Shown here: positions 1 to 6,110 of the stretch, piece after piece
Layout of the letters: each line of letters begins with the position of its first letter
How positions within the stretch are numbered: the first letter of the stretch is position 1
NCBI GenBank assembly: GCA_002404055.1
Contig: DHIZ01000329.1
Coordinates: 1 to 6,657, forward strand
Source: Chloroflexi bacterium UBA4733
Lineage (GTDB): Bacteria > Chloroflexota > UBA4733
Direction: 5' to 3'
DNA: 6,657 bases
Program-made: the position numbers and the translations under genes
Notes under the pieces: model-generated
The model's database searches: none
The model's input: the letters and a program-made list of their open reading frames with translations, nothing else
Told to the model about the DNA's origin: nothing

Positions 1-628
1 CTGGCTGGTGACTCGGTTCATCGACGGCCGCCCCATCCCTCTCGAGGAGATGCGCAGCCCGTCCACCCTATCCCGCGTGGCGGGTGCGCTGCGCACGCTA
101 CATGCGGCGCGGGCGATCCCGGGTCGCTTCGACGCCCACGCGGTGGTTGATGTGTACCGGGCTGAGGCTGAAGCAAACGGAGTGACCATCCCCGCCGCCT
201 TTGGCAGCGCGCACGAGGTGGCGGAGCGGATTCGCTCGGCGCGGGGCCCGCAGCCGCTGGTGCCGTGCCACAACGACCTGCTCAACGCCAACTTCCTCGA
301 CGACGGCGCGATCCGGATCGTCGACTGGGAGTACGCGGGGATGGGCGACCGGTTCTTCGACCTCGCGAACTTTTCCGTGAACCACGAGTTCGGGGTCGAG
401 GACGACCGGCGGCTGCTGGCCGCCTACTTCGGGACCGAGCGCGATTCAGATCTTGCTGCCCTGCGGCTGATGCGCTTCATGTCGGACTTTCGCGAGGCGA
501 TGTGGGGCGTGCTGCAGAGCGGGATCTCCGAGTTGGACTTCGACTTCAACGCTTATGCGGCAAAACACTTCGACCGCATGGAGAGGACTGCAGTGGAATC
601 TGAGTTCGAGGGTTATCTCCGAGGGTAG
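1..628 (+). CDS. Choline/ethanolamine kinase-like phosphotransferase (APH fold), 3' part, cut by left edge
   Basis: This is the C-terminal part of a small-molecule kinase of the aminoglycoside phosphotransferase/choline kinase superfamily, which moves phosphate from ATP to a hydroxyl group. The frame is open to base 2, so the GTG at 8 is probably internal (the preceding residues W-L continue an 'LVTRFIDGR' strand at the lobe boundary) and the true start lies outside. Counting from that GTG, the Brenner catalytic loop is seen as H88-N-D90...N95 (HNDLLNANF), followed by the metal-binding D106-W-E-Y and then GDRFFDLANF at 113-122. The order and spacing of these motifs, and the DWEYAG form, resemble LicA/choline kinases more than antibiotic-resistance enzymes. 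That substrate assignment is inference from motif style. It ends at a TAG 36 bases before the next frame on the same strand. A GcvT-type oxidoreductase at the other edge could belong to the same choline-derived metabolism, but it is far away and opposed. Confidence 0.85.
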   Translation, partial: WLVTRFIDGRPIPLEEMRSPSTLSRVAGALRTLHAARAIPGRFDAHAVVDVYRAEAEANGVTIPAAFGSAHEVAERIRSARGPQPLVPCHNDLLNANFLDDGAIRIVDWEYAGMGDRFFDLANFSVNHEFGVEDDRRLLAAYFGTERDSDLAALRLMRFMSDFREAMWGVLQSGISELDFDFNAYAAKHFDRMERTAVESEFEGYLRG

Positions 629-664
629 GGCAAGCGGCTCTGCAGGGACCATGATGTACGCGCC

Positions 665-1216
665 GTGGGCCGGTCTGTCGGGCGGTCGTTAGGTTTTCTG
701 GCACCAGACCGTAGATCTGATGTGGACAACGCTTCCACCGGACTGCTGGTGGACAAGCGCGACGGGATAGCGCCCACCGCTCCGCTGACTGCCGACGCGT
801 TCTGTCAAACCTACGCCGGACGGGTCTACAAGTTCGCGCACCTGGTCTCGACCGACTCCACAGATGCCGAGGACCTCGCTCAGGACGCGCTCGAGCGCGC
901 GCTCAGAGGGCTCAATACGTTCAATCCAGCCAGGGGTGAAATCGAGGGCTGGCTGTGGCGAATCGTGGTCAACGCCGGCCGGGACGCCGGCCGGATCGCC
1001 GGCCGGCAACGACTTGTCTTCGAGCTTCTGGCTGATCGCTGGGCGACGGACGAAAAGGTCGCCGACCTGGGCGACCAGCTGAGGACTGAGGAGGTCCTGG
1101 TCGCAGTCCGCGAACTCTCCTCGCGTCATCGCGCGGTCATAGCGCTGCGGTTTGGTGGGGACCTGGCCAGCCCCGTTTGGGTCCGGGAACCATCGGATCC
1201 AGAAGTTCTCGTCTAA
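665..1216 (+). CDS. ECF-family RNA polymerase sigma factor, truncated in region 4 (probable pseudogene)
   Basis: The protein resembles a group 4 (ECF) sigma factor. Counting from the GTG at 665, region 2 spans about residues 43-112. It includes the core-binding and -10 recognition segment DAEDLAQDALERAL (67-80) and the typical GWLWRIVVNAGRDAGR (95-110). Region 4 starts with VAVRELSSRHRAVIALRFGG (146-165), but then runs into SPVWVREPSDPEVLV and stops. The helix-turn-helix that reads the -35 element is missing, so it should not initiate transcription normally. Family members are usually about 160-200 aa with an intact region 4. The start is uncertain: GTG at 722 (164 aa) or 749 (155 aa) fits as well, because residues 1-40 show no family similarity, and no candidate has a good ribosome binding site. 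No anti-sigma gene follows. What follows instead is remnants of unrelated genes, which supports a deletion or recombination junction near 1155-1185. Confidence 0.75.
   Translation: MGRSVGRSLGFLAPDRRSDVDNASTGLLVDKRDGIAPTAPLTADAFCQTYAGRVYKFAHLVSTDSTDAEDLAQDALERALRGLNTFNPARGEIEGWLWRIVVNAGRDAGRIAGRQRLVFELLADRWATDEKVADLGDQLRTEEVLVAVRELSSRHRAVIALRFGGDLASPVWVREPSDPEVLV
972..1007 (+). repeat. Three tandem 12-base repeats inside the sigma factor gene
   Basis: Three consecutive 12-base units, at 972-983, 984-995 and 996-1007, share the core CGCCGGCCGG. They encode the tetrapeptide series NAGR-DAGR-IAGR just after sigma region 2. The frame is kept. This part of ECF factors is a basic linker of variable sequence, so expansion here may be tolerated. 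Confidence 0.7.
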
Positions 1217-1283
1217 CGGGGTGCCGCTCGCTCAGTGGGGCGGGCCTGGTGACGCTCCGGGCCAGTTCCGTAACCCTAGCTAA
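1182..1283 (+). pseudogene. Remnant of an NHL-repeat beta-propeller protein
   Basis: In the frame that reads AAC at 1188, the bases translate as NHRIQKFSSNGVPLAQWGG, then PGDAPGQFRNPS and a TAA at 1281. This is the pattern of an NHL repeat blade: 'NHRIQ-F---G----WG', then 'G-GQF--P' leading into the next blade. A blade would continue with a G-(I/V)-A-V-D strand, which is missing, and there is no start codon or signal peptide. I read it as a fragment of about 31 codons left from a propeller protein. It overlaps the last 35 bases of the truncated sigma frame in another register. The GGDLASPVWV at the end of the sigma frame also resembles the inter-blade segment of an NHL repeat, so part of that tail may derive from the same lost gene. 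The match is from memory of the repeat consensus. Confidence 0.55.
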
Positions 1284-1508
1284 CTCCGCTGGATGGCGCG
1301 CATGCCGATGACCCCTTTCGGTTTCCGGCTGCGCCCGGTGGATGATGTGGTCGCGGTCGCGAAATCAGCAGGCTTGACTCTTCAGGACCACCGGCGAGTG
1401 GGACAGGGGGATGCAGCAGCCCATTTGCTCGTCTTCGCGCGTAGTCAGGACGGCCTTGCTGTCGGCAACCCGAGAGAGGCAGCCGCGGCCAGCAAACGAT
1501 CGTCGTAG
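1284..1508 (+). pseudogene. Probable C-terminal fragment of a class I SAM-dependent methyltransferase
   Basis: After the NHL stop codon the same register continues as FGFRLRPVDDVVAVAKSAG (from about 1317), then LTLQDHRRVGQGDAAAHLLVFAR. The pattern 'D-V---A--AGL-----RRVG-G--AHLLV-A' matches the last helix and final beta strands of many Rossmann-type methyltransferases. The SAM-binding glycine motif and the rest of the fold are absent, so it cannot be functional. ATG codons at 1293 and 1302 have no ribosome binding site. The conserved part ends near 1445, where the vapC stop codon lies on the other strand. From there to the TAG at 1506-1508 the frame is antisense to vapC and probably not original. 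The family call rests only on the short C-terminal pattern. A gene finder might call it a 71-aa hypothetical protein from 1293. Confidence 0.4.
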
Positions 1509-1846
1509 GAAACGACCGCTGCCAGGTCGTCTCCGAGGCTCGCTGCAGCCGCCAGGTGGATCGAGTCCAACGATCGGAGCTCGGTGGGATCTAGGTCTCC
1601 GGCACGGTCAAGGAGCGCGTCGTCGAGTCGGATGAGATGGACGCCGGCCAGGAGCCTGCGGGCTTCTGGAATCAGACGGGGCAAGCCTGCACGGCGCACA
1701 GCTCGCACCAACTCGACTCGCAACAGCGCCGCTGATGCGCGCTCTGGCTGACCACGCAGCCACCTACGTAAAGCAGGCGACTCCGGTTCGACCATCAACA
1801 GCTTCACCGCCGCCGAGGTGTCGAGGTAGGCGACCTCAGCGCTCAT
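1445..1846 (-). CDS. vapC: VapC-type toxin, PIN-domain ribonuclease
   Basis: This 133-aa protein has the length and motif order of a VapC toxin, a Mg-dependent ribonuclease that cuts specific RNAs (often tRNA or rRNA) to slow growth until bound by its antitoxin. The PIN acidic residues are visible: D9 in YLDTSAAVK, E45 in LLRVELVRA, D94 in LRSLDSIHLAAA, and D115 in VSYDDRL followed by AAASLGL. All four positions are filled, so the nuclease is probably active. The ATG at 1844-1846 lies inside the end of the antitoxin gene (11-base overlap, different frame). It is preceded by GAGGG (1850-1854 on the complementary strand) three bases away, which fits translational coupling. The target RNA cannot be told from the sequence. 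The gene ends where the methyltransferase-like remnant on the other strand fades out. Confidence 0.92.
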   Translation of the reverse strand: MSAEVAYLDTSAAVKLLMVEPESPALRRWLRGQPERASAALLRVELVRAVRRAGLPRLIPEARRLLAGVHLIRLDDALLDRAGDLDPTELRSLDSIHLAAAASLGDDLAAVVSYDDRLLAAAASLGLPTARPS

Positions 1847-2108
1847 CTGCCCTCATGTCAGCCAGGATCTTTGATAGAAGCGGCTTTCCCTTGATCGGCG
1901 AAATAGGCTTTATGTCTAGTAGATCTCCTGTCGCACGACTCGCTCGTCCCTCGGTCAGAAGCTGTTCGAGCCGGCTTGCCTCGTGCACGGGTACGATGCG
2001 CGCGACGGCGCGGCCACGGTCGGTCACCTCAATGACCTCGCCCGCCGCCACGCGACGCAGCACCGCGGTTGCGTTTTGACGAAGCTCTCTGATTCCGACC
2101 CTTTGCAT
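1836..2108 (-). CDS. vapB: VapB-type antitoxin, Phd/YefM family
   Basis: This 90-aa protein is the antitoxin of the VapC gene that overlaps its 3' end. Residues 1-45 follow the Phd/YefM DNA-binding domain: VGIRELRQNATAVLRRVAAG, then E-V-I-E-V-T-D-R-G-R-A-V-A-R-I-V-P (24-40). Dimers of this domain bind the operator and repress the pair. The C-terminal half (about 46-90) is charged and should be unstructured until it wraps the toxin; the basic-hydrophobic stretch LLDIKPISPIKGKPLL (63-78) is the likely contact region. The start is ATG at 2106-2108, because the Phd domain begins directly at MQRVGIREL. I see no Shine-Dalgarno before it, so translation may be leaderless or depend on upstream recQ. 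The 36 bases upstream contain a palindrome and a direct repeat, described separately as a likely operator. Confidence 0.9.
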   Translation of the reverse strand: MQRVGIRELRQNATAVLRRVAAGEVIEVTDRGRAVARIVPVHEASRLEQLLTEGRASRATGDLLDIKPISPIKGKPLLSKILADMRADER

Positions 2109-2144
2109 GTAGCACTTTGTAGCACATTGCAGCGCAAATGTGCT
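2108..2144 (-). promoter_or_regulatory. Likely vapBC operator: 24-base palindrome plus 10-base-period direct repeat
   Basis: Between the recQ stop codon and the antitoxin start lies a perfect inverted repeat: AGCACATT at 2121-2128 and AATGTGCT at 2137-2144, with an 8-base spacer. In addition TGTAGCAC occurs at 2108-2115 and 2118-2125, exactly 10 bases (one helical turn) apart. This gives three AGCAC half-sites. Such spaced half-sites upstream of Phd/VapB genes are typical autoregulatory operators. I see no convincing -35/-10 pair. The palindrome could alternatively form an RNA hairpin behind recQ, although no T-run follows. Confidence 0.55.
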
Positions 2145-3938
2145 TCAGGCGGGCCCGCGGAGCACTTCCAGCACTTCTTCGCCGTACTTGCTCAGTTTCG
2201 AAGTTCCCACCCCCGGCACTCGTAAGAGGTCGTTCAGGCTCGCGGGCTGCGCGACCGCGATCGCCGCGAGGGTGGAGTCGTGGAACACTACGTATGCCGG
2301 AACGCCCGCCGCGCGCGCGGTTTCCAGGCGCCAGCGGCGCAGGCGGTCCATCGTCTCGACCGGGGCGTCGGCTCCATTCGCGGTGCGGTTGCTTGCGCTC
2401 GGCGCTTCGGCTGGCAGCGTGAGTGGCGGCGGCGTCCCCTTCGTCACCGCCTCGCGACCCGCCGGTGTGAGCTCGACGACGGGGTACTCGCCCGAGCTCT
2501 GGCGGGCGTAACCAGCACCAACCAACTCGGCCAGTAGCTGCCTGACTCGCGCATCACTCCATTTGTTCAGGGTGCCGTGGAAAGGAAGCTCGCGCACCCA
2601 TTCTTGGGCTGTTGACCACTTGGTCCGCCGGCCGCCGAGGACAGCGGCCACGTTGGCCAGGCCAACTTTTCCGGTGAAGCGTGCGATCGCCGCGAGCCCG
2701 GCTTTCACCGCGTCGGCCGGCACCGCCTGCTCCGGTGGACGCTCAGCGAGGCAGTTGTCGCAGGCGCTGCAACGTCGCGCCACGCCCTGCTCGCCGAAAT
2801 AGTCCGCGATGCGCGCGTGCCGGCACTGGCGCATCTCGGCGTAGGCCATCATCTGCGCCAGCCGCGCGTAGGCATGGTCTTTGAGCGGCGAGCCGTCCTC
2901 CAGGCCCGACTGCTCGATGAAGAAGGCCTGGAGGTCGCGGTCCGCCGGGCTGTACAGAAGCGTGCATTCCGCCGGCTGCCCGTCGCGTCCTGCGCGGCCG
3001 GCCTCCTGGTAGTACGCCTCCAGGCTGCCGGGCATGTCGTAGTGGATCACGCGCCGGATGCCGGCGATGTCCACCCCCATGCCGAAGGCCGACGTCGCGA
3101 CCACGACCTTGGTGCGCCCGGCCGTGAAGTCCTCCTGGATGCGGCGGCGCAACAGCGCCTCTTGACGGCCGTGGTAGCAGGCGACGCCCAGGTCGGCGGC
3201 GACCTCTTCGGCAGCCCTGACCGTGCCCACGTAGATGAGCGCCTGCTGTCCTCCGCCGGGGAGCAGGCTGCGGAGCTGCTCGCGCTTGGCGCGGTCGCCG
3301 CGACAGCGAACCACCGAGAGGGTAAGCGTGGGCCGGTGGAATCCGGTGACCGAGATGAACGGATCCTTGAGGTCGAGCGTGGTTGCTATGTCGGCTCGAA
3401 CCTGCGGCGTCGCAGTCGCTGTGAAGCCTGCCACCGGTGGGCGGCCGCAGGCGGCAATGGCAGCGCTTAGGAGACGGTAATCGGGCCGGAAGTCATGTCC
3501 CCAGGTGGAGATGCAGTGCGCCTCGTCCACGACGATGCGGCGCACGTGCAGCTCGGACAGCCGCTCCATGAACCCAGGACGGCCGAGGCGCTCGGGCGCG
3601 AGGAACAGGAGGCGGTACTCGCCGGCGATTGCCTTGCGGAGGCTGTCGACCTGCTCCGAACGCTCGACCGACGAGTTGATGAACGCTGCGGCCACGCCGC
3701 GCTCGGTGAGGCGGTCGACCTGGTCTTTCATCAGCGCGATCAGCGGCGAGACGACCATCGTCAGACCGCCCTCGACGACGGCCGGCACCCAGTAGCTGAT
3801 GCTCTTGCCGGACCCAGTGGGAGCGACCGAGAGCACATCGCGTCCGGCGAGCATCGCGGCAACGACGTCTGCCTGGCCGGGACGGAATTCGTCCAGCCCG
3901 AAGACCTCGCGAAGGACTCGCTCTGCGCTTGAGACCAT
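2145..3938 (-). CDS. recQ: ATP-dependent DNA helicase RecQ
   Basis: RecQ is a 3'-5' DNA helicase of superfamily 2 that acts in recombination and replication-fork repair. This 597-aa protein is close to the E. coli length (about 610 aa) and has all parts. Motif 0 is FRPGQ (18-22), Walker A is APTGSGKS (39-46), motif II is DEAH (138-141) followed by CISTWGHDFRPDYR, and motif III is TATAT (173-177). Motif V is VVVATSAFGMGVD (278-290) and motif VI is YYQEAGRAGRDG (309-320). The zinc site has C372, C390, C393 and C396. An RQC winged-helix region spans about 405-510 and an HRDC domain about 525-597. The start is ATG at 3936-3938, as the conserved LREVFGLDEFRPGQ begins only a few residues later; no clear Shine-Dalgarno is seen. 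It is transcribed away from the membrane-protein genes and towards vapBC, 36 bases before the antitoxin. No key residue is missing. Confidence 0.97.
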   Translation of the reverse strand: MVSSAERVLREVFGLDEFRPGQADVVAAMLAGRDVLSVAPTGSGKSISYWVPAVVEGGLTMVVSPLIALMKDQVDRLTERGVAAAFINSSVERSEQVDSLRKAIAGEYRLLFLAPERLGRPGFMERLSELHVRRIVVDEAHCISTWGHDFRPDYRLLSAAIAACGRPPVAGFTATATPQVRADIATTLDLKDPFISVTGFHRPTLTLSVVRCRGDRAKREQLRSLLPGGGQQALIYVGTVRAAEEVAADLGVACYHGRQEALLRRRIQEDFTAGRTKVVVATSAFGMGVDIAGIRRVIHYDMPGSLEAYYQEAGRAGRDGQPAECTLLYSPADRDLQAFFIEQSGLEDGSPLKDHAYARLAQMMAYAEMRQCRHARIADYFGEQGVARRCSACDNCLAERPPEQAVPADAVKAGLAAIARFTGKVGLANVAAVLGGRRTKWSTAQEWVRELPFHGTLNKWSDARVRQLLAELVGAGYARQSSGEYPVVELTPAGREAVTKGTPPPLTLPAEAPSASNRTANGADAPVETMDRLRRWRLETARAAGVPAYVVFHDSTLAAIAVAQPASLNDLLRVPGVGTSKLSKYGEEVLEVLRGPA

Positions 3939-4068
3939 TCGGGGATTGTGACCGGAAAGGGTCAGGTGGGACCAGCGCCCTTAACAGCACGCGAACCGCG
4001 ACGCGATACGGAAAACGAGACTGTGATGGGACTGGACTCGACACCGCCTTCGTAGCAAGCTGCCCGGC
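3939..4068. promoter_or_regulatory. Divergent intergenic region between recQ and the membrane-protein cassette
   Basis: These 130 bases lie between two genes that start in opposite directions, so both promoters should be here. The only symmetric element I see is TGACC (3949-3953) and GGTCA (3960-3964), spaced by six bases and 10 bases upstream of the recQ ATG; it is short and may be chance. No confident -35/-10 pair, SOS (LexA) box or riboswitch is visible. Confidence 0.4.
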
Positions 4069-4848
4069 ATGGATGCAGATTCACGCGCCAAAGCCTCGGT
4101 GCCGGGGTGGGCTCAACGGCTGGTTGTCGCCAACCGCGCGGGTTGGCGGTGGATGGTGCTGGCAGCTCTGGGCGCAGCGGTCGCGGTGGCGGTTTACGAC
4201 CTCATAACGGGTTGGGAGGTCCCAAGCAGCCCGCTGGCCGGCGTCGTGGCCATTGCTCTGCTCGTATTCACTGTTGGGACTTGCATCGCGGTCCTTGTGT
4301 TAAGCCGCAACGAGCGGCGGGCCCTCGCAGGTGTTGCGGACTCGCCAGAGGTGGTGCGTGTCGCGGCGCGGGGCGTCAGGTGGAGCTCACTTTTCGCGAT
4401 CGGCGTGAGCGTCTTGCTTTTCGCCAATTGCTCCGCGGCAACTACTTCGGGCGATCTTTCAACTGGCGCCATGACCCATCCATCGCAGTTCTGGCCGCTG
4501 GCCGCATTGGTGATCTTGCCGCTTGTGGTCGCCATCGCTCTACCGGCGGCCCTAGCGATGGCAGCCAGCCGGCTCGCCGGTAAAGGGCGCCTGCGTGAGG
4601 CAAAGAGGCTCGCGTCTCTTGGAATGTGGTCGGCTGGTCTTCTTTCCGCCGTGGCTCTGGTGACCGCCGGCATCGCATTTTTCGGCGGGGTCTCCGAATG
4701 CTTTCTCGCTTCAACGGCCAGCTCGTGCGCCGCGGGCGTGGGTGGATTGATGAATCCCACGGCCATCGCTTCGTTGATCGTGATCGTCCCCTACCTGATG
4801 TTGATGAAAAACGCATTGTCAGCCGCCTCGTCAAGCCCGGATGGATGA
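4069..4848 (+). CDS. Uncharacterised six-pass membrane protein
   Basis: I do not recognise a named family. The 259-aa protein has six hydrophobic segments at about 28-46, 56-78, 106-123, 143-166, 186-206 and 230-247. Basic stretches at RNERRALAG (80-88) and RLAGKGRLREAKR (168-180) suggest cytoplasmic loops and an inside N-terminus, with loops outside at 47-55, 124-142 and 207-229. The last outside loop carries two cysteines (C211, C220) that could form a disulfide bond. No catalytic, ATP-binding or transporter motif is seen. The start is ATG at 4069; no Shine-Dalgarno precedes it, so the transcript could be leaderless. It is the first gene of a same-strand set with two more envelope genes (21 bases to the next), divergent from recQ. 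Its role could be structural, a small-molecule channel or part of a sensory complex, but nothing in the sequence decides. Confidence 0.75.
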   Translation: MDADSRAKASVPGWAQRLVVANRAGWRWMVLAALGAAVAVAVYDLITGWEVPSSPLAGVVAIALLVFTVGTCIAVLVLSRNERRALAGVADSPEVVRVAARGVRWSSLFAIGVSVLLFANCSAATTSGDLSTGAMTHPSQFWPLAALVILPLVVAIALPAALAMAASRLAGKGRLREAKRLASLGMWSAGLLSAVALVTAGIAFFGGVSECFLASTASSCAAGVGGLMNPTAIASLIVIVPYLMLMKNALSAASSSPDG

Positions 4849-4869
4849 GCGGAGTTACCCTTCTGCGCC

Positions 4870-5385
4870 ATGGATCCGAACACCGCGGCCGGGTGGCGCG
4901 ACCTCTATATCGGGATGGTCGGAGCGGGCGCATCGCTGACCGGCTTGACCTTCGTGGCCATCGCCCTGGATCCGCGCCAGATCGAGCGCACGCCGCTGCT
5001 CCGGCTGCGCGCATCAAGCGCCGTGTGGTGCTTCGTGAGCGTGATGTTCATCGGTGTCGCGGTCCTTACGCCCAGGCCGTTCACCACGGTGGCGGCGGCG
5101 ATCATGGGCGTAGGTGGGTTTGCGGGAGCTGTCCTCCTTTCTGTGAGAACGGCCCGCCAGCGAGTGTTTCAGCAGCCGCATCCAGGGGCCACCGTGTTCC
5201 GGGCCGCCGGGAACATCTTCGGGTTTGTCCTTGCCGGCCTTGGCGGCTTTTCGCTTCTCGATGTGGAGCAGGGTTGGGTGTTCGCAATGCTGGCGCTGGC
5301 CTGCGTGATCATGCTGGCCAGCGGCATCGTCGCGAGCTGGCTCCTCGTGCTTCAGATCGGGGTGCCGGCATCCGATAAACCGTGA
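4870..5385 (+). CDS. Uncharacterised five-pass membrane protein with an N-terminal LTGLTFVA motif
   Basis: The 171-aa protein is strongly hydrophobic, with segments at about 13-33, 49-67, 72-92, 112-130 and 136-161. The start, W-R-D-L-Y followed by G-A-G-A-S-L-T-G-L-T-F-V-A-I-A (18-32), resembles a widespread group of short hypothetical membrane proteins whose first helix reads like 'A-LTGL-FVA-S'. I know of no assigned function for that group. The charged stretch DPRQIERTPLLRLR (34-47) after helix 1 and RTARQRVFQQPH (93-104) after helix 3 would be loops on the same side of the membrane, most likely cytoplasmic. The ATG at 4870 lies 21 bases after the previous stop; GGAG at 4851-4854 is rather far upstream (15 bases). 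Only three bases separate its stop from the next start, so co-transcription with both neighbours is likely. Confidence 0.75.
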   Translation: MDPNTAAGWRDLYIGMVGAGASLTGLTFVAIALDPRQIERTPLLRLRASSAVWCFVSVMFIGVAVLTPRPFTTVAAAIMGVGGFAGAVLLSVRTARQRVFQQPHPGATVFRAAGNIFGFVLAGLGGFSLLDVEQGWVFAMLALACVIMLASGIVASWLLVLQIGVPASDKP

Positions 5386-5388
5386 GGC

Positions 5389-5940
5389 ATGGAACCGTTG
5401 CGAAGCTACGGGTGTACGGATTACATGAAGGGACTCGCGGCGCTGGTCGTTCTTCTAGCCGCTTGCACGCCGTCTCCAGCCTCGACGGCGCAAGCTCATC
5501 CAAGCCCGAGGGTCGCCGTGCATTCATTTGCCGGCGGATGCGCCGGCACTGCGCTGACCGACGCCCTTCCTCCGTTGTGGGCGCAGGGCGGGTGGAACCA
5601 GCCGGCCGCTCCTTGGCCGGTGCCCTGGGCGTTCGGGACGGGCAAAGACACGGTCGCATACGTGTTCGCGACTGAGCTGGTAGCCGGCGCCAGCCCCAGG
5701 GTGAACGGCACGAACAACAAGATTCTTTGGGAAGCCAAAGACTTGCCGTCAGGTGCCGGGGTCGCGATTGATGCCCATCCAATGGGCCAGACCCAGCCTG
5801 TCATGACCATCGCCGGCGGCTCGAGCATCGTGGACCTTCCCACGGCAGGGTGTTGGACATTCGCGCTGTCATGGAGCTCCAGCGGCAAGCACACCAGCAC
5901 GATCAACCTCGAGGTGCTGCCGACCGGGACGGTGCCCTAG
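5389..5940 (+). CDS. Secreted lipoprotein of unknown function with an NKILW / PTAGCW-type domain
   Basis: The protein has a lipoprotein signal: a lysine (K14), a hydrophobic run GLAALVVLLAA and the lipobox cysteine C26, followed by a low-complexity TPSPAS linker. It should be anchored outside the cytoplasmic membrane. The mature part has a recurring pattern I associate with hypothetical proteins of GC-rich soil bacteria: a cysteine near the start (C51), then P-P-L-W, a P-W-x-x-x-W segment, V-A-Y-V-F (89-93), NNKILWE (109-115), a G-x-x-I-D-A-x-P-M-G stretch and PTAGCWTFALSW (151-162). C51 and C155 may form a disulfide bond in a small beta-sandwich; that is inference. Two starts are possible: ATG 5389, three bases after the preceding stop and giving 183 aa, or ATG 5425, giving a very short signal peptide (MKGLAALVVLLAAC). 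The longer one gives a more usual signal length. It closes the three-gene envelope set. Confidence 0.75.
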   Translation: MEPLRSYGCTDYMKGLAALVVLLAACTPSPASTAQAHPSPRVAVHSFAGGCAGTALTDALPPLWAQGGWNQPAAPWPVPWAFGTGKDTVAYVFATELVAGASPRVNGTNNKILWEAKDLPSGAGVAIDAHPMGQTQPVMTIAGGSSIVDLPTAGCWTFALSWSSSGKHTSTINLEVLPTGTVP

Positions 5941-5943
5941 GCG

Positions 5944-6102
5944 TCAGGCCTTGTCGAGCTTGGCCGCCTGTTTGATGTAGTACTTCAGGGCGGTCGCATT
6001 TACGTCGGCCAGGTTCTTCATCCTGACGTGCATGGCGTGCTTCGCATCGCCTCGGAGCAAGTTGCTTGTCCTCGAAGTGGACGCCCTCGCGAAATCCGAG
6101 CG
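5944..6102 (-). pseudogene. Frameshifted C-terminal remnant resembling a DUF1801 (YdhG-like) protein
   Basis: On the minus strand, ending with TGA at 5944-5946, the bases read LLRGDAKHAMHVRMKNLADV, then NATALKYYIKQAAKLDKA. Upstream (about 6059-6102) the matching sequence continues in another frame as GALGFREGVHFEDKQ, so one extra base near 6057-6060 breaks the gene. Rejoined, the order 'ALGF--GV---D---LL-G--KH--HV----L-DV' followed by a helix with K-x-A-x-x-L-D resembles the C-terminal half of DUF1801 proteins, small soluble proteins of unclear function and usually over 110 aa. Only about 53 codons remain. The similarity is lost just where the REP-like hairpin begins, and there is no start codon. 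Its stop is three bases from the convergent lipoprotein stop. The family assignment is from remembered patterns; the frameshift is visible in the sequence. Confidence 0.45.
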
Positions 6103-6110
6103 CTCCCTGA

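Noticed and set aside
651..692. Short frame starting ATG ATG between the kinase and the sigma factor
   Set aside because: It has only 13 codons before a TAG and no recognisable leader-peptide pattern.
2121..2144. Rho-independent terminator for recQ
   Set aside because: The palindrome is symmetric with an 8-base spacer, has an AT-mixed stem and no T-run after it; a protein-binding site fits better.
2817..3470. Long open frame (217 codons) on the plus strand inside recQ
   Set aside because: It is fully antisense to the conserved helicase motifs of recQ. Its translation is low in recognisable pattern, and long antisense frames are expected in GC-rich coding DNA.
3949..3964. TGACC-N6-GGTCA inverted repeat upstream of recQ
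   Set aside because: Five-base arms are too short to claim an operator and may occur by chance; it is mentioned only within the intergenic entry.
3493..4044. Open frame of 183 codons on the minus strand overlapping the recQ start
   Set aside because: It is a shifted register of recQ, rich in Arg/Pro/Ala, and has no domain pattern.
4194..5017. Open frames on the minus strand opposite the two membrane-protein genes
   Set aside because: The plus-strand frames have clear membrane segments with loop charges and tight operon spacing. The minus frames are Arg/Pro/Ser-rich shadows.
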